The notes below the pieces were generated by a model, which worked only from the letters and a program-made list of their open reading frames with translations, was not told the DNA's origin and searched no databases. The position numbers and the translations under genes are program-made. DNA of 64,000 nt from Planctomycetota bacterium (lineage in GTDB: Bacteria; Planctomycetota; Phycisphaerae; Phycisphaerales; UBA1924), in the NCBI GenBank assembly GCA_963204725.1, contig CAUJHH010000054.1, forward strand, positions 1-64,000, given 5' to 3'. Shown piece by piece: positions 42,795 through 50,734 of the stretch (its first letter is position 1; every line of letters begins with the position of its first letter).

Positions 42795-42891
42795 GCGTCA
42801 TCTAAACATTCAGCGGTTTGCAATAGTGGGGTGCCGTGCTCACGCAGCATTCCAACGCGCATCCGTCGCGCAGGCGAGCAAGAGCATCACC

Positions 42892-44853
42892 ATGATCAAC
42901 ATCGACCAGCACCGCATTCTCCATGCCTTGGACTCGGAACTCGAAGTCCAAGATCGCGCTTTGCATTATCGGATCACGCGATGTGAGCAGCAAGGCAGGC
43001 TGTGGGCACTGAATGTCGATCCTGTGGCAGGCTCACCGCCAGTTTCGGAGCGATTGGAGGGCGCAGTAGCATGGTGGCCCGGGAGCCCTAACGGGCAAGC
43101 AGAAGTGGTCGTGGTGCATCCGGAAGAAGACCGGCTCGTGCTCCGCTTTGCATCGCAGCCTCTTCCTTCTTCCGGCAAACTGCACATCTATCCGGTAAAA
43201 TTCTTAGAGTCGTTGCGGGAGCTTTGGGAGAACGATGCGACAGCCCGGAATGCCCAAAGGTGGCTGAACTCGTTCACCGCTTCCGATCGTCCCCATGCAA
43301 CGCCCCTCGACAGCAGCAGCTGGTCTGGACTGCGGCAAGGCCAGCGACGCGCATTTGAACTGACCCGGTGGCAGCGAGCGTTTCTTTGGGGCCCACCAGG
43401 CACGGGAAAAACGTACACCCTCGGCCGAGTCGCGGCGCAGTATCTAATGCAGCATCCACGCTCCCGCATCTTGCTGCTGTCCACCACAAACCCAGCGGTT
43501 GACGAAGCGCTTGCCGCTGTTGACGACGCCCTTTCTGTGGCTCGCGAGGCTGGAAGGGCAAATGAACACTCGCTCGATTGGTGCGTGCGTATCGGCAGCC
43601 GGTTCATTGCCTCCAAGTATGCCAAACGCCGCCACCTGCTCGCGGATCCTGATGAGAACGACGTGATGGCTCTCGTTCAGTTGGAGGCCCAACGCCCCGA
43701 GAAGTCTGATACCGCGGCCTACGTTGCGTGGTTTGAGGCATGCGAGAGAATCCGTGCCCGACTCCGACGCCGCACTACCGAACTGGTGGAGGCGAGCCGC
43801 CTCGCTGCTATGACGACGACATTGGCAGCGTTTCAGTTTGACCAAGTGTCATCATTTGCGCCGTTCGACTTGATTGTGTTTGACGAAGCAAGCCAGGTGG
43901 GGCTTGCTAGTGCATTCGCATTAGCACCTTTGGGTAAGCAGTCTGTGTTCGCTGGTGATCCTCGGCAGTTATCGCCCATTGTCCAATCGACGAAGCCTGC
44001 GGCCCTTGAGTGGCTTGGACGCTCCAGCTTCGAACTCATGGACTCGCAGCATGCCTCTACCTGCATGCTCGACGAACAATCCAGAATGGCTCCGGACATC
44101 TGCAAGGTGGTCAGTGGAGCCTTCTACAAAGGTGCGTTAAGGGTCGCGGAGGACGCACTTCGCGACCCATCATGGAGAAAGGCACGGCAACCGCCACCGC
44201 TCACGAACCCGCCGCGCGAGGTGGTTTTGCAGCCAGTCGGCACGGAAGCACACCCGTTCTCCCCTCGTTACAACGGCCCTATTCGAATGGAGTCGGCCGT
44301 CGCTGCCGCTGTGCTCGTTCGGGCCGTCCTTCGGACGATTTCTGTTGGTGATTTGCTCGTCGTGACACCATTCCATTCTCAGCGTGCCATGATCCGTGAA
44401 CAGCTCGCAAGGATTGATGTGCGCGGGGTCACCATTTCGACGGTGCATAGAGCCCAAGGAAGCGAGCGGCACACCGTGATATTTGACCCCGTACAAGCCA
44501 ACAGTGATTTCTTCCGTCGCACACTTGATGCGAACCGGCTGGTGAATGTGGCCCTCAGCCGTGCCAAAGCATGTGTCGTATTGCTCTTGTCGGCGGAGGA
44601 TCGACTATGTGGAGCAATTGCGGATGTTCTCAAGCACGCAATGGTGGAACAGCCTCGTTCTGCTCAGGAGTACGCCCAGATGGATGGATTCCCAAAGAAC
44701 ATGCTGGGACAGTTGGTGATGCTTGCCAATGGCGTTCTCGTTCGGATAACAGGGTTCGAGAGTCGCGAGCAAGTGATTCTCGGCAGATCGCTGAGTGACG
44801 ATTCGGTGCATCGACTATCAACGAAGACCTTGCGAGATTTAGCTGGCCGGTGA
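42892..44853 (+). CDS. Superfamily 1 (Upf1-like) helicase
   Basis: 653 aa. N-terminal ~130 residues form a beta-rich accessory domain. Helicase motifs follow in order: Q-like 'GLRQGQRRAFEL', Walker A 'LWGPPGTGKTYTLGRV' near 170, 'LLLSTTNPAVDEAL', motif II 'DLIVFDEASQVG' near 325, motif III 'VFAGDPRQLSPI', motif IV/V 'VVTPFHSQR' and 'GVTISTVHRAQGSERH', motif VI 'NVALSRAKACVV'. DEAS, rather than DEAD or DExx of UvrD, marks the Upf1/DNA2 group. It lies between a recombinase and a type I locus, a position often taken by stand-alone defence helicases; the substrate (RNA or DNA) cannot be told. Confidence 0.85.
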   Translation: MINIDQHRILHALDSELEVQDRALHYRITRCEQQGRLWALNVDPVAGSPPVSERLEGAVAWWPGSPNGQAEVVVVHPEEDRLVLRFASQPLPSSGKLHIYPVKFLESLRELWENDATARNAQRWLNSFTASDRPHATPLDSSSWSGLRQGQRRAFELTRWQRAFLWGPPGTGKTYTLGRVAAQYLMQHPRSRILLLSTTNPAVDEALAAVDDALSVAREAGRANEHSLDWCVRIGSRFIASKYAKRRHLLADPDENDVMALVQLEAQRPEKSDTAAYVAWFEACERIRARLRRRTTELVEASRLAAMTTTLAAFQFDQVSSFAPFDLIVFDEASQVGLASAFALAPLGKQSVFAGDPRQLSPIVQSTKPAALEWLGRSSFELMDSQHASTCMLDEQSRMAPDICKVVSGAFYKGALRVAEDALRDPSWRKARQPPPLTNPPREVVLQPVGTEAHPFSPRYNGPIRMESAVAAAVLVRAVLRTISVGDLLVVTPFHSQRAMIREQLARIDVRGVTISTVHRAQGSERHTVIFDPVQANSDFFRRTLDANRLVNVALSRAKACVVLLLSAEDRLCGAIADVLKHAMVEQPRSAQEYAQMDGFPKNMLGQLVMLANGVLVRITGFESREQVILGRSLSDDSVHRLSTKTLRDLAGR

Positions 44854-44884
44854 CCGCGGAGTTATGGTCGCTGTCATCATCCCG

Positions 44885-44989
44885 CGGCTCCGTTCCCGCC
44901 GTAGTCCCGATCCCCGACGATGGGGTCGCCCCCGGCGAGCGCCTAGCTCCTGTGCATGCGATAATCCGCCAACGCGAAAGGGGGATCCC
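44885..44989 (+). promoter_or_regulatory. Conserved leader of type I locus 2 (matches 4024-4128)
   Basis: Block 1 (44885-44921, CGGCTCC ... CCCCGACGATG) and block 2 (44957-44989, TGCGATAAT ... GCGAAAGGGGGATCC) repeat those before locus 1 at nearly the same spacing. TGCGATAAT lies 33 bases before the ATG here and 34 bases at locus 1. Confidence 0.5.
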
Positions 44990-45394
44990 ATGCGAGCATT
45001 GATGTCCAAGGTCGCCAAGATGGAGCAGGCGCGGCGGGCGGAGTCGGAGGCGGGTCGAGACGACCACCGCCGCATGATGCACATGCTGAACGGCGCGCTC
45101 GTCGCGCATCAGCCGGGGCTGGATCAGGTCCGCCCCGAGCACACCGACCCCGAGACCTACCGCGACATCCAAGAGACCCTCGCGTGGGCGCGGGGCGACT
45201 ACGCCGAGGCCGAGCGGCTGCGCGACCTCGACCCGGGCAAGCACGTCCCGCCGCTACCAGGCACGCCGTGGGAGGAACAGATGCGGTTGGCGCGCGAGGC
45301 GCTGGACCGAACATTCGAGGATGCGGGCACAAAGACGGAGCGGGTGAGGGCGGCGGTCGAAGCGGCGAACAATGAACTCCGGGCGTCGGCGTGA
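44990..45394 (+). CDS. Small charged leader protein of type I locus 2, unknown function
   Basis: 134 aa, homologue of 4129-4548 over almost its whole length except the last ~20 residues. It is the first gene after the conserved leader and lies 265 bases before hsdM. The DNA between (45395-45659) holds no gene. Conservation of both coding sequence and leader at two restriction loci, whose hsd genes themselves belong to different subfamilies, argues that the leader gene and not the restriction genes was duplicated. Confidence 0.7.
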   Translation: MRALMSKVAKMEQARRAESEAGRDDHRRMMHMLNGALVAHQPGLDQVRPEHTDPETYRDIQETLAWARGDYAEAERLRDLDPGKHVPPLPGTPWEEQMRLAREALDRTFEDAGTKTERVRAAVEAANNELRASA

Positions 45395-45659
45395 TCCTTC
45401 GCGGGCGAAGCGACGGCAGGGGCTACCGCATGCCGCAGCAGCACAACCGGCCTCTCCACTGACAAACGTCTGTCAGTGAAACACCCGAACAGAGACCACA
45501 AGTCGGGACTGCCGTCGTCCAGACCGTGGCCAGACGCCTTCCTTCCGGTAGACTCCACCCCTGCTGGGCTCACGCTGCTGCTCCGACTCGTGAAACAGTT
45601 TCGGCGGTTCGTGCCCTGTCTGCAGTCGGATCGCTTCGTACGAGCACGCCGGAGTCACG

Positions 45660-47852
45660 ATGCTGAACGGACAACTCAACTGGATCGCCAACTTCATCTG
45701 GGGCATCGCCGACGATGTGCTGCGAGACATCTACGTACGCGGCAAGTACCGCGACGTGATCCTCCCGATGGTCGTTATCCGCCGTCTCGACGCCGTCCTT
45801 GAGCCGACCAAGCCCGCGGTTCTCTCAATGAAGGCGACCTTGGACAAGGCGAAGGTAGCGAATCAAGACGCCGCCCTGAAGCAGGCTGCGGGCCAGGCGT
45901 TCTACAACGCCTCTCCCTTCACGCTCCGCGAGTTGAAGAATCGAAGCAAGGCATCGCAGTTGAAGGCCGACTTCGAGGCGTACCTCGACGGGTTCTCGGA
46001 CAACGTCAAAGAGATCCTCGCCAAGTTCAAGTTCCACAATCAGATTCCCACGCTCCACGAGCACGACCTGATCGGCGCTCTCATCGAGAAGTTCCTCGAC
46101 CGCTCGATCAACCTGTCGCCATTCCCGGTCAAGAACGACGACGGATCGATCAAACTTCCCGCCCTCGACAACCACGCCATGGGCACGGTGTTCGAGGAAC
46201 TCATCCGCCGCTTCAACGAGGAGAACAACGAGGAGGCAGGCGAGCACTTCACGCCGCGCGATGTCGTCGCGCTGATGGCCGACCTCATTTTCGTCCCGAT
46301 CGCCAAGCAGATCAAGGACGCGACATACACCGTGTACGACGGCGCGTGCGGCACGGGCGGCATGCTGACCGTCGCCGAAGATCGTCTCCGAGCCATCGCC
46401 ACGGAGAACGGCAAGTCCGTTGAGATCCACCTTTACGGCCAGGAAATCAATCCTGAGACCTATGCCATTACCAAGGCCGACCTGCTTCTCAAGGGCGAGG
46501 GCCAGGAGGCAGAGAACTTCCGTCACGGTTCCACGCTCTCCAGTGACGGCTTTCCGGGCATGGAGTTCAACTTCATGCTCTCAAACCCGCCTTACGGCAA
46601 GTCGTGGAAGACCGAACTCGAGAAGATGGGCGGCAAAGACGCCATCAAGGACCCTCGCTTCATCATCGACCACGCTGGCGATCCGGAGTACTCGCTGCTG
46701 ACTCGCTCCAGCGACGGACAGTTGCTCTTCCTCGTCAACAAGCTCGCGAAGATGAAGCAGGACGTGAAGACGTACCCGTTCGGAAGCCGCATCGCGGAGG
46801 TCCATAACGGTTCGTCGCTCTTCACTGGGGACGCGGGTCAGGGCGAGAGCAACATCCGCCGCTGGATCATCGAGAACGACTGGCTGGAGGCCATCATCGC
46901 TCTCCCGCTCAACATGTTCTACAACACGGGCATCGCCACGTACATCTGGGTGCTCACCAACAAGAAGCCCAAGCACCGCGCGGGCAAGGTACAGCTCATC
47001 GACGCTACCGCATGGTCCAAGCCGCTGCGGAAGAACCTTGGGAAGAAGAACTGCGAACTGTCTCCCGAGGACATCCAGCGGATCATGGACACGTTTGTGG
47101 ACTTCAAGGAAACACCGGAGTCCAAGGTCTTCCCAAACGAATCGTTCGGATACTGGAAGATCACGGTCGAGCGCCCCCTGCGCCTCGCGGCTGACCTTTC
47201 ACCGAAGAGACTCGCCGCGCTCCGTGCCGCGTGTAAAGAGGCCAAGGAGGAGCCCTTGGCCAATCTCGCCGACCGCGTGGCCGAGAGGATCGGTCCCGGT
47301 CCCCATATGGATGCCAACGCCTTCTTTGCCGTAGTGGAGGCCGATGCCGAAGAGCACCACGTCAACACCACCGCCAAGCGGCTCAAGATGCTGCGTGAGC
47401 ACCTTTGCACACGCGACGAGAGGGCCGAGCGCGTCATCGCGCGCACGCACAAGCCCGGCAAAGGGAAAGGCAAGGGCGATGCCGACCCGGTCCACGGCCT
47501 GTACGCCGCGACGATCGACGGCAAAACCGTGGTGATCGAGTACGAACCGGATACCGACCTGCGCGACACCGAGCAGGTGCCGCTTCTCGAACCGGGCGGC
47601 ATCAACGCATTCTTTACTCGCGAGGTCGCGCCCCACGCCCCCGACGCCTGGATCGACCCGGGAGCAACCAAGATCGGCTACGAGATCTCCTTCACGCGCT
47701 ACTTCTACAAGCCCCCCGCCCTGCGCACGCTCGACGAGATCCGTGCCGACATCATCGCGCTGGAGAAGGAGACCGAGGGACTTCTCGGCGAGATCATCGG
47801 GACGACGGTGGGGAGCGGCAGACACGCGGCAGCCAGCGGGGGGAGGAAGTAA
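45660..47852 (+). CDS. hsdM: Type I N6-adenine DNA methyltransferase subunit (locus 2)
   Basis: 730 aa, longer than the HsdM of locus 1 and from a different subfamily. 'GEHFTPRDVVALMADLIF' precedes motif I 'DGACGTGGMLTVAEDRL' near 229; catalytic motif IV is 'LSNPPYGKSWK' near 309. The extra C-terminal ~200 residues ('LDEIRADIIALEKETEGLLGEI') end in a coiled-coil-like helix probably contacting HsdS. It methylates adenine at the sites read by the next gene. GGAG stands before ATG 45660. Confidence 0.92.
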   Translation: MLNGQLNWIANFIWGIADDVLRDIYVRGKYRDVILPMVVIRRLDAVLEPTKPAVLSMKATLDKAKVANQDAALKQAAGQAFYNASPFTLRELKNRSKASQLKADFEAYLDGFSDNVKEILAKFKFHNQIPTLHEHDLIGALIEKFLDRSINLSPFPVKNDDGSIKLPALDNHAMGTVFEELIRRFNEENNEEAGEHFTPRDVVALMADLIFVPIAKQIKDATYTVYDGACGTGGMLTVAEDRLRAIATENGKSVEIHLYGQEINPETYAITKADLLLKGEGQEAENFRHGSTLSSDGFPGMEFNFMLSNPPYGKSWKTELEKMGGKDAIKDPRFIIDHAGDPEYSLLTRSSDGQLLFLVNKLAKMKQDVKTYPFGSRIAEVHNGSSLFTGDAGQGESNIRRWIIENDWLEAIIALPLNMFYNTGIATYIWVLTNKKPKHRAGKVQLIDATAWSKPLRKNLGKKNCELSPEDIQRIMDTFVDFKETPESKVFPNESFGYWKITVERPLRLAADLSPKRLAALRAACKEAKEEPLANLADRVAERIGPGPHMDANAFFAVVEADAEEHHVNTTAKRLKMLREHLCTRDERAERVIARTHKPGKGKGKGDADPVHGLYAATIDGKTVVIEYEPDTDLRDTEQVPLLEPGGINAFFTREVAPHAPDAWIDPGATKIGYEISFTRYFYKPPALRTLDEIRADIIALEKETEGLLGEIIGTTVGSGRHAAASGGRK

Positions 47853-47855
47853 CGC

Positions 47856-49310
47856 GTGCTCGCAGAGCTAAAGCCATATCTCGAGAATCAACCCGCGCAC
47901 CCTTGGCTCGGCGCGATTCCTGCGTCATGGACCCTCACGACGCTCGGCGCGATCACCACGCGTCGCAGTGCCCGGAATCGATCCGACTTGCCCCTGCTGT
48001 CCGTGTTGCGAGAGAAGGGCGTCGTCTTGCGATCGTCGCTGGCAGAGGACGAGAACCACAACTTCATCCCCGACGACCTGAGCAACTACCGCGTGGCCCT
48101 TGCTGGTGATCTGGTCGTCAACAAGATGAAGGCGTGGCAGGGCTCGGTCGGCATCGCGCCCGTAGATGGCATCGTCAGCCCGGCGTACTTCGTGTTCGAG
48201 TTGTTCGGCATCACCCAGCCGTTCGCCCACCGGCTGTTCCGGAGCAAGCCCTACGTCGCGTTCTTGGGGTCGTCATCGGACGGAGTCCGGATCGGGCAGT
48301 GGGACCTCTCAATCGACCGCATGAAGCGGATTCCGGTCCCCCTCCCTCCCACCGCCGAGCAGGCGGGGATTGTGCGGTTTCTGGGGGCAGTGGACCGGAA
48401 GGTGAACCGGTTCATCCGGGCCAAGCGGCGGCTGGTCGAGGTGCTCACCGAGCAGAAGCAGGCCATTATCACTCACGCCGTCAACAAGGGCCTGAACCCC
48501 CACGCCCCCTTGAAACCCTCCGGCATCGACTGGCTCGGCGACGTGCCGGAGCATTGGGAGGTGGTGCCGCTGAAGAGGGCCGCACGGTTACAAGGTGGGT
48601 TCGCGTTTCCGGCGGGCGAATTCCGCGATACGGGCATCGCAGTCATCAGAATGAACAATCTGCGCCGCGGCGAGTTGAATACGTTGGAAGCCGTGCGCAT
48701 TAGACCGGAAGTGTGCCAGGCACGCTTCGCGCTGAAGGCAGGCGACCTTCTTTACGGGCTGTCGGGGAGCATCGGCGCGACGGGTAGCCTCGGCAACTTT
48801 GCCCGCGTCACGGAATCGGACCTGCCCGCCCAGCTCAATCAGCGCGTCGGACGCTTCGTGGTCAACCCCGCGCGGCTGGCCAGTGAGTTTCTTGAGATGC
48901 TGATTCAAGGCTCCGCCTTCTATCTGCAAGTCCTGGCCGAGACGACCGGAACCGCGCAGTTCAACGTCAGCCCTCAAGACGTGGATTCGGTCTTTGCGGC
49001 GCTGCCGCCATTGGCCGAACAGCAATCGATCCTGGAATGCGTCGAGAATGAAACGAAGGCCATCGATGCCTCCATCGCCGCGATCAAGCGTGAGATCGAC
49101 CTGATCCGCGAGTACCGCACGCGGCTGGTGGCCGATGTCGTCACCGGCAAGGTCGATGTCCGGTTCCACCCTTGGTCGAGTCTTGAGCCCGTAGACGCCC
49201 CGGACACAGTTGACGGACGCGATGTTGCGGGGCCATCAACGAGTGATGGATCAGACGACGCCGATGAGGAGAGCATCGAGTTGCAGGCTGAAGAGGAGAT
49301 CTCGACGTGA
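47856..49310 (+). CDS. hsdS: Type I restriction enzyme specificity subunit (locus 2)
   Basis: 484 aa, two target-recognition domains separated by the conserved helix 'VPLPPTAEQAGIVRFLGAVDRKVNRFIRAKRRLVEVLTEQKQ' and a second one at the end ('LPPLAEQQSILECVENETKAIDASIAAIKREIDLIREYRTRL'). The second half starts 'SGIDWLGDVPEHWEVVPLKRAA'. GTG 47856 has GGAGG upstream. The acidic C-terminal tail after about 430 is unusual. The stop overlaps the HEPN-like gene by four bases. Confidence 0.92.
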   Translation: MLAELKPYLENQPAHPWLGAIPASWTLTTLGAITTRRSARNRSDLPLLSVLREKGVVLRSSLAEDENHNFIPDDLSNYRVALAGDLVVNKMKAWQGSVGIAPVDGIVSPAYFVFELFGITQPFAHRLFRSKPYVAFLGSSSDGVRIGQWDLSIDRMKRIPVPLPPTAEQAGIVRFLGAVDRKVNRFIRAKRRLVEVLTEQKQAIITHAVNKGLNPHAPLKPSGIDWLGDVPEHWEVVPLKRAARLQGGFAFPAGEFRDTGIAVIRMNNLRRGELNTLEAVRIRPEVCQARFALKAGDLLYGLSGSIGATGSLGNFARVTESDLPAQLNQRVGRFVVNPARLASEFLEMLIQGSAFYLQVLAETTGTAQFNVSPQDVDSVFAALPPLAEQQSILECVENETKAIDASIAAIKREIDLIREYRTRLVADVVTGKVDVRFHPWSSLEPVDAPDTVDGRDVAGPSTSDGSDDADEESIELQAEEEIST

Positions 49311-49804
49311 CGCATCGCAATGTAACCAAGGGAGAGCGATACGCCTTTGCATGGGCTCGCCTCACCGCCGCGAACAAGGCAGGTTTCTTCCTTGAAGCGA
49401 TCACGATCTGTGAATCGATCATGTCCGACCGCCTTGCTTCCTATCTGCTCGGCCAGGAGCAGACCGCAAAGAGGCCAGGCACTTTCAAGGACTTGATTGA
49501 CATGGCGAAGAAGCAGCGGCCCCCCATCGCGATCATCTCCCGTGCGCGAATGTCGTGGGCACGTGCTCCAACAACTATCTCTTCGACGGATCTGCTGCGC
49601 GAAGTAAACGAGTGGAGGAAGGGGCGTAATCGCTTCGTTCACAGCATCGCGAAGTCTGAACCGGGCGCGAGGATGCAGCCGAGCGGCGAGTTCATTGAAG
49701 AGGCGAAGGCGTGTGCCCATGAGGGTGAACGGCTTGCCCGCCTCGTCATTCGCTGGCACGAGCGAGAGCTGCGGGCGCATCGGAAGGCGGCAACACAGCC
49801 ATGA
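49307..49804 (+). CDS. HEPN-like protein in type I operon
   Basis: 165 aa, all-helical. 'WRKGRNRFVHSI' contains R-x4-H, the catalytic signature of HEPN RNases, preceded by long helices ('AWARLTAANKAGFFLEAITICESIMSDRLASYLL'). HEPN proteins often cleave RNA to stop growth when a restriction system is defeated. It overlaps hsdS and the PLD-like gene by four bases each, so it is made together with the restriction complex. Whether it is toxic or only structural cannot be told. Confidence 0.65.
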   Translation: MTHRNVTKGERYAFAWARLTAANKAGFFLEAITICESIMSDRLASYLLGQEQTAKRPGTFKDLIDMAKKQRPPIAIISRARMSWARAPTTISSTDLLREVNEWRKGRNRFVHSIAKSEPGARMQPSGEFIEEAKACAHEGERLARLVIRWHERELRAHRKAATQP

Positions 49805-50724
49805 CCACCCGACTACTTACAGGCGAGGGAATGATTTGGCCGCGGATCACGAAGGCTGCACAGAATGCCGCACGAGCGGATGTCGCCGTGGCGTACTTCG
49901 GCAAGGGTGGCGCAACGCGGCTGCCACTGAGAGCGGGCAGTCGCATTATCGTCGATGCGAGCGACGCCGCGGTGAAAGCGGGCGTGACTTGTCCGGCAGA
50001 ACTGCTGAAGTATCCGAAGGGGGTGCAGATCTACAGCCGCCCAGGGCTCCACGCGAAGGTCTTTGTATTTGGGAAGCGGGCCTTCATCGGTTCGGCCAAT
50101 AACTCTGCTTCATCGTCAAACCTGCTCGCAGAAGCGGTGGTTGTCACTTCCGACCGCGATCTGGTCGCTGATGCTCGTATCTTCGTGCGTGAGAGCGCTA
50201 CCGGAGTGAGACTGGGGCCTGAGGAGCTCCGGAGGCTGGACAAGCTGTATAAAGAACCGAGGTTCACTCCGGGCACTGGGTCGCAGCGCAAGAGGAACCG
50301 TGCAGTCTGGATCAGCGAACTCGATCTGGGCGACGTGCCTCGTGGCTACGAAACAGTTGAGGATCAGGAGCAGGAGGCGGCAGAGAGCATTCGTCGCCAC
50401 GATGAGACAACACATCGGATTGATGTCTCGTGGAACTCTGTTCGGCCCAAATGGCATAAGGGTGATGTCATCGTGCAAGTATTTGACGTCGCTGGACGCT
50501 CTATGGTGGAGGCGCCGGGAACAGTTCTCCAGATCCGGAAGTGGTCGAACGGACGGCGTACATACTGGTTCACCCACACGGAGCACCGTGAAACCCGCCG
50601 ATGCGCCTACGACCGCATGCTGAAGTCGCTGGGTCGCGGGTGGCGAAAGCGGCTTCCGTTCGATCGCAAGCTGAAGGCAGATGTAGCGAACACTCTGCTG
50701 GCTTGGTGGGAGTCACGCGCATGA
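49801..50724 (+). CDS. Phospholipase D-like nuclease-family protein in type I operon
   Basis: 307 aa. 'SRPGLHAKVFVFGKRAFIGSANNSASS' is a PLD half-site: H-x-K followed by G-S-x-N, with the usual Asp of HKD replaced. One half-site is seen, so activity would need a dimer, as in single-domain PLD nucleases. The N-terminal ~75 residues ('WPRITKAAQNAARADVAVAYFG') match the PLD fold start. The C-terminal 120 residues are basic with Trp-rich strands. Placed between HEPN-like gene and hsdR with 10 bases to the latter, it is part of the operon; a nuclease role in defence is likely but unproven. Confidence 0.7.
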   Translation: MTTRLLTGEGMIWPRITKAAQNAARADVAVAYFGKGGATRLPLRAGSRIIVDASDAAVKAGVTCPAELLKYPKGVQIYSRPGLHAKVFVFGKRAFIGSANNSASSSNLLAEAVVVTSDRDLVADARIFVRESATGVRLGPEELRRLDKLYKEPRFTPGTGSQRKRNRAVWISELDLGDVPRGYETVEDQEQEAAESIRRHDETTHRIDVSWNSVRPKWHKGDVIVQVFDVAGRSMVEAPGTVLQIRKWSNGRRTYWFTHTEHRETRRCAYDRMLKSLGRGWRKRLPFDRKLKADVANTLLAWWESRA

Positions 50725-50734
50725 GGCTACGTTG

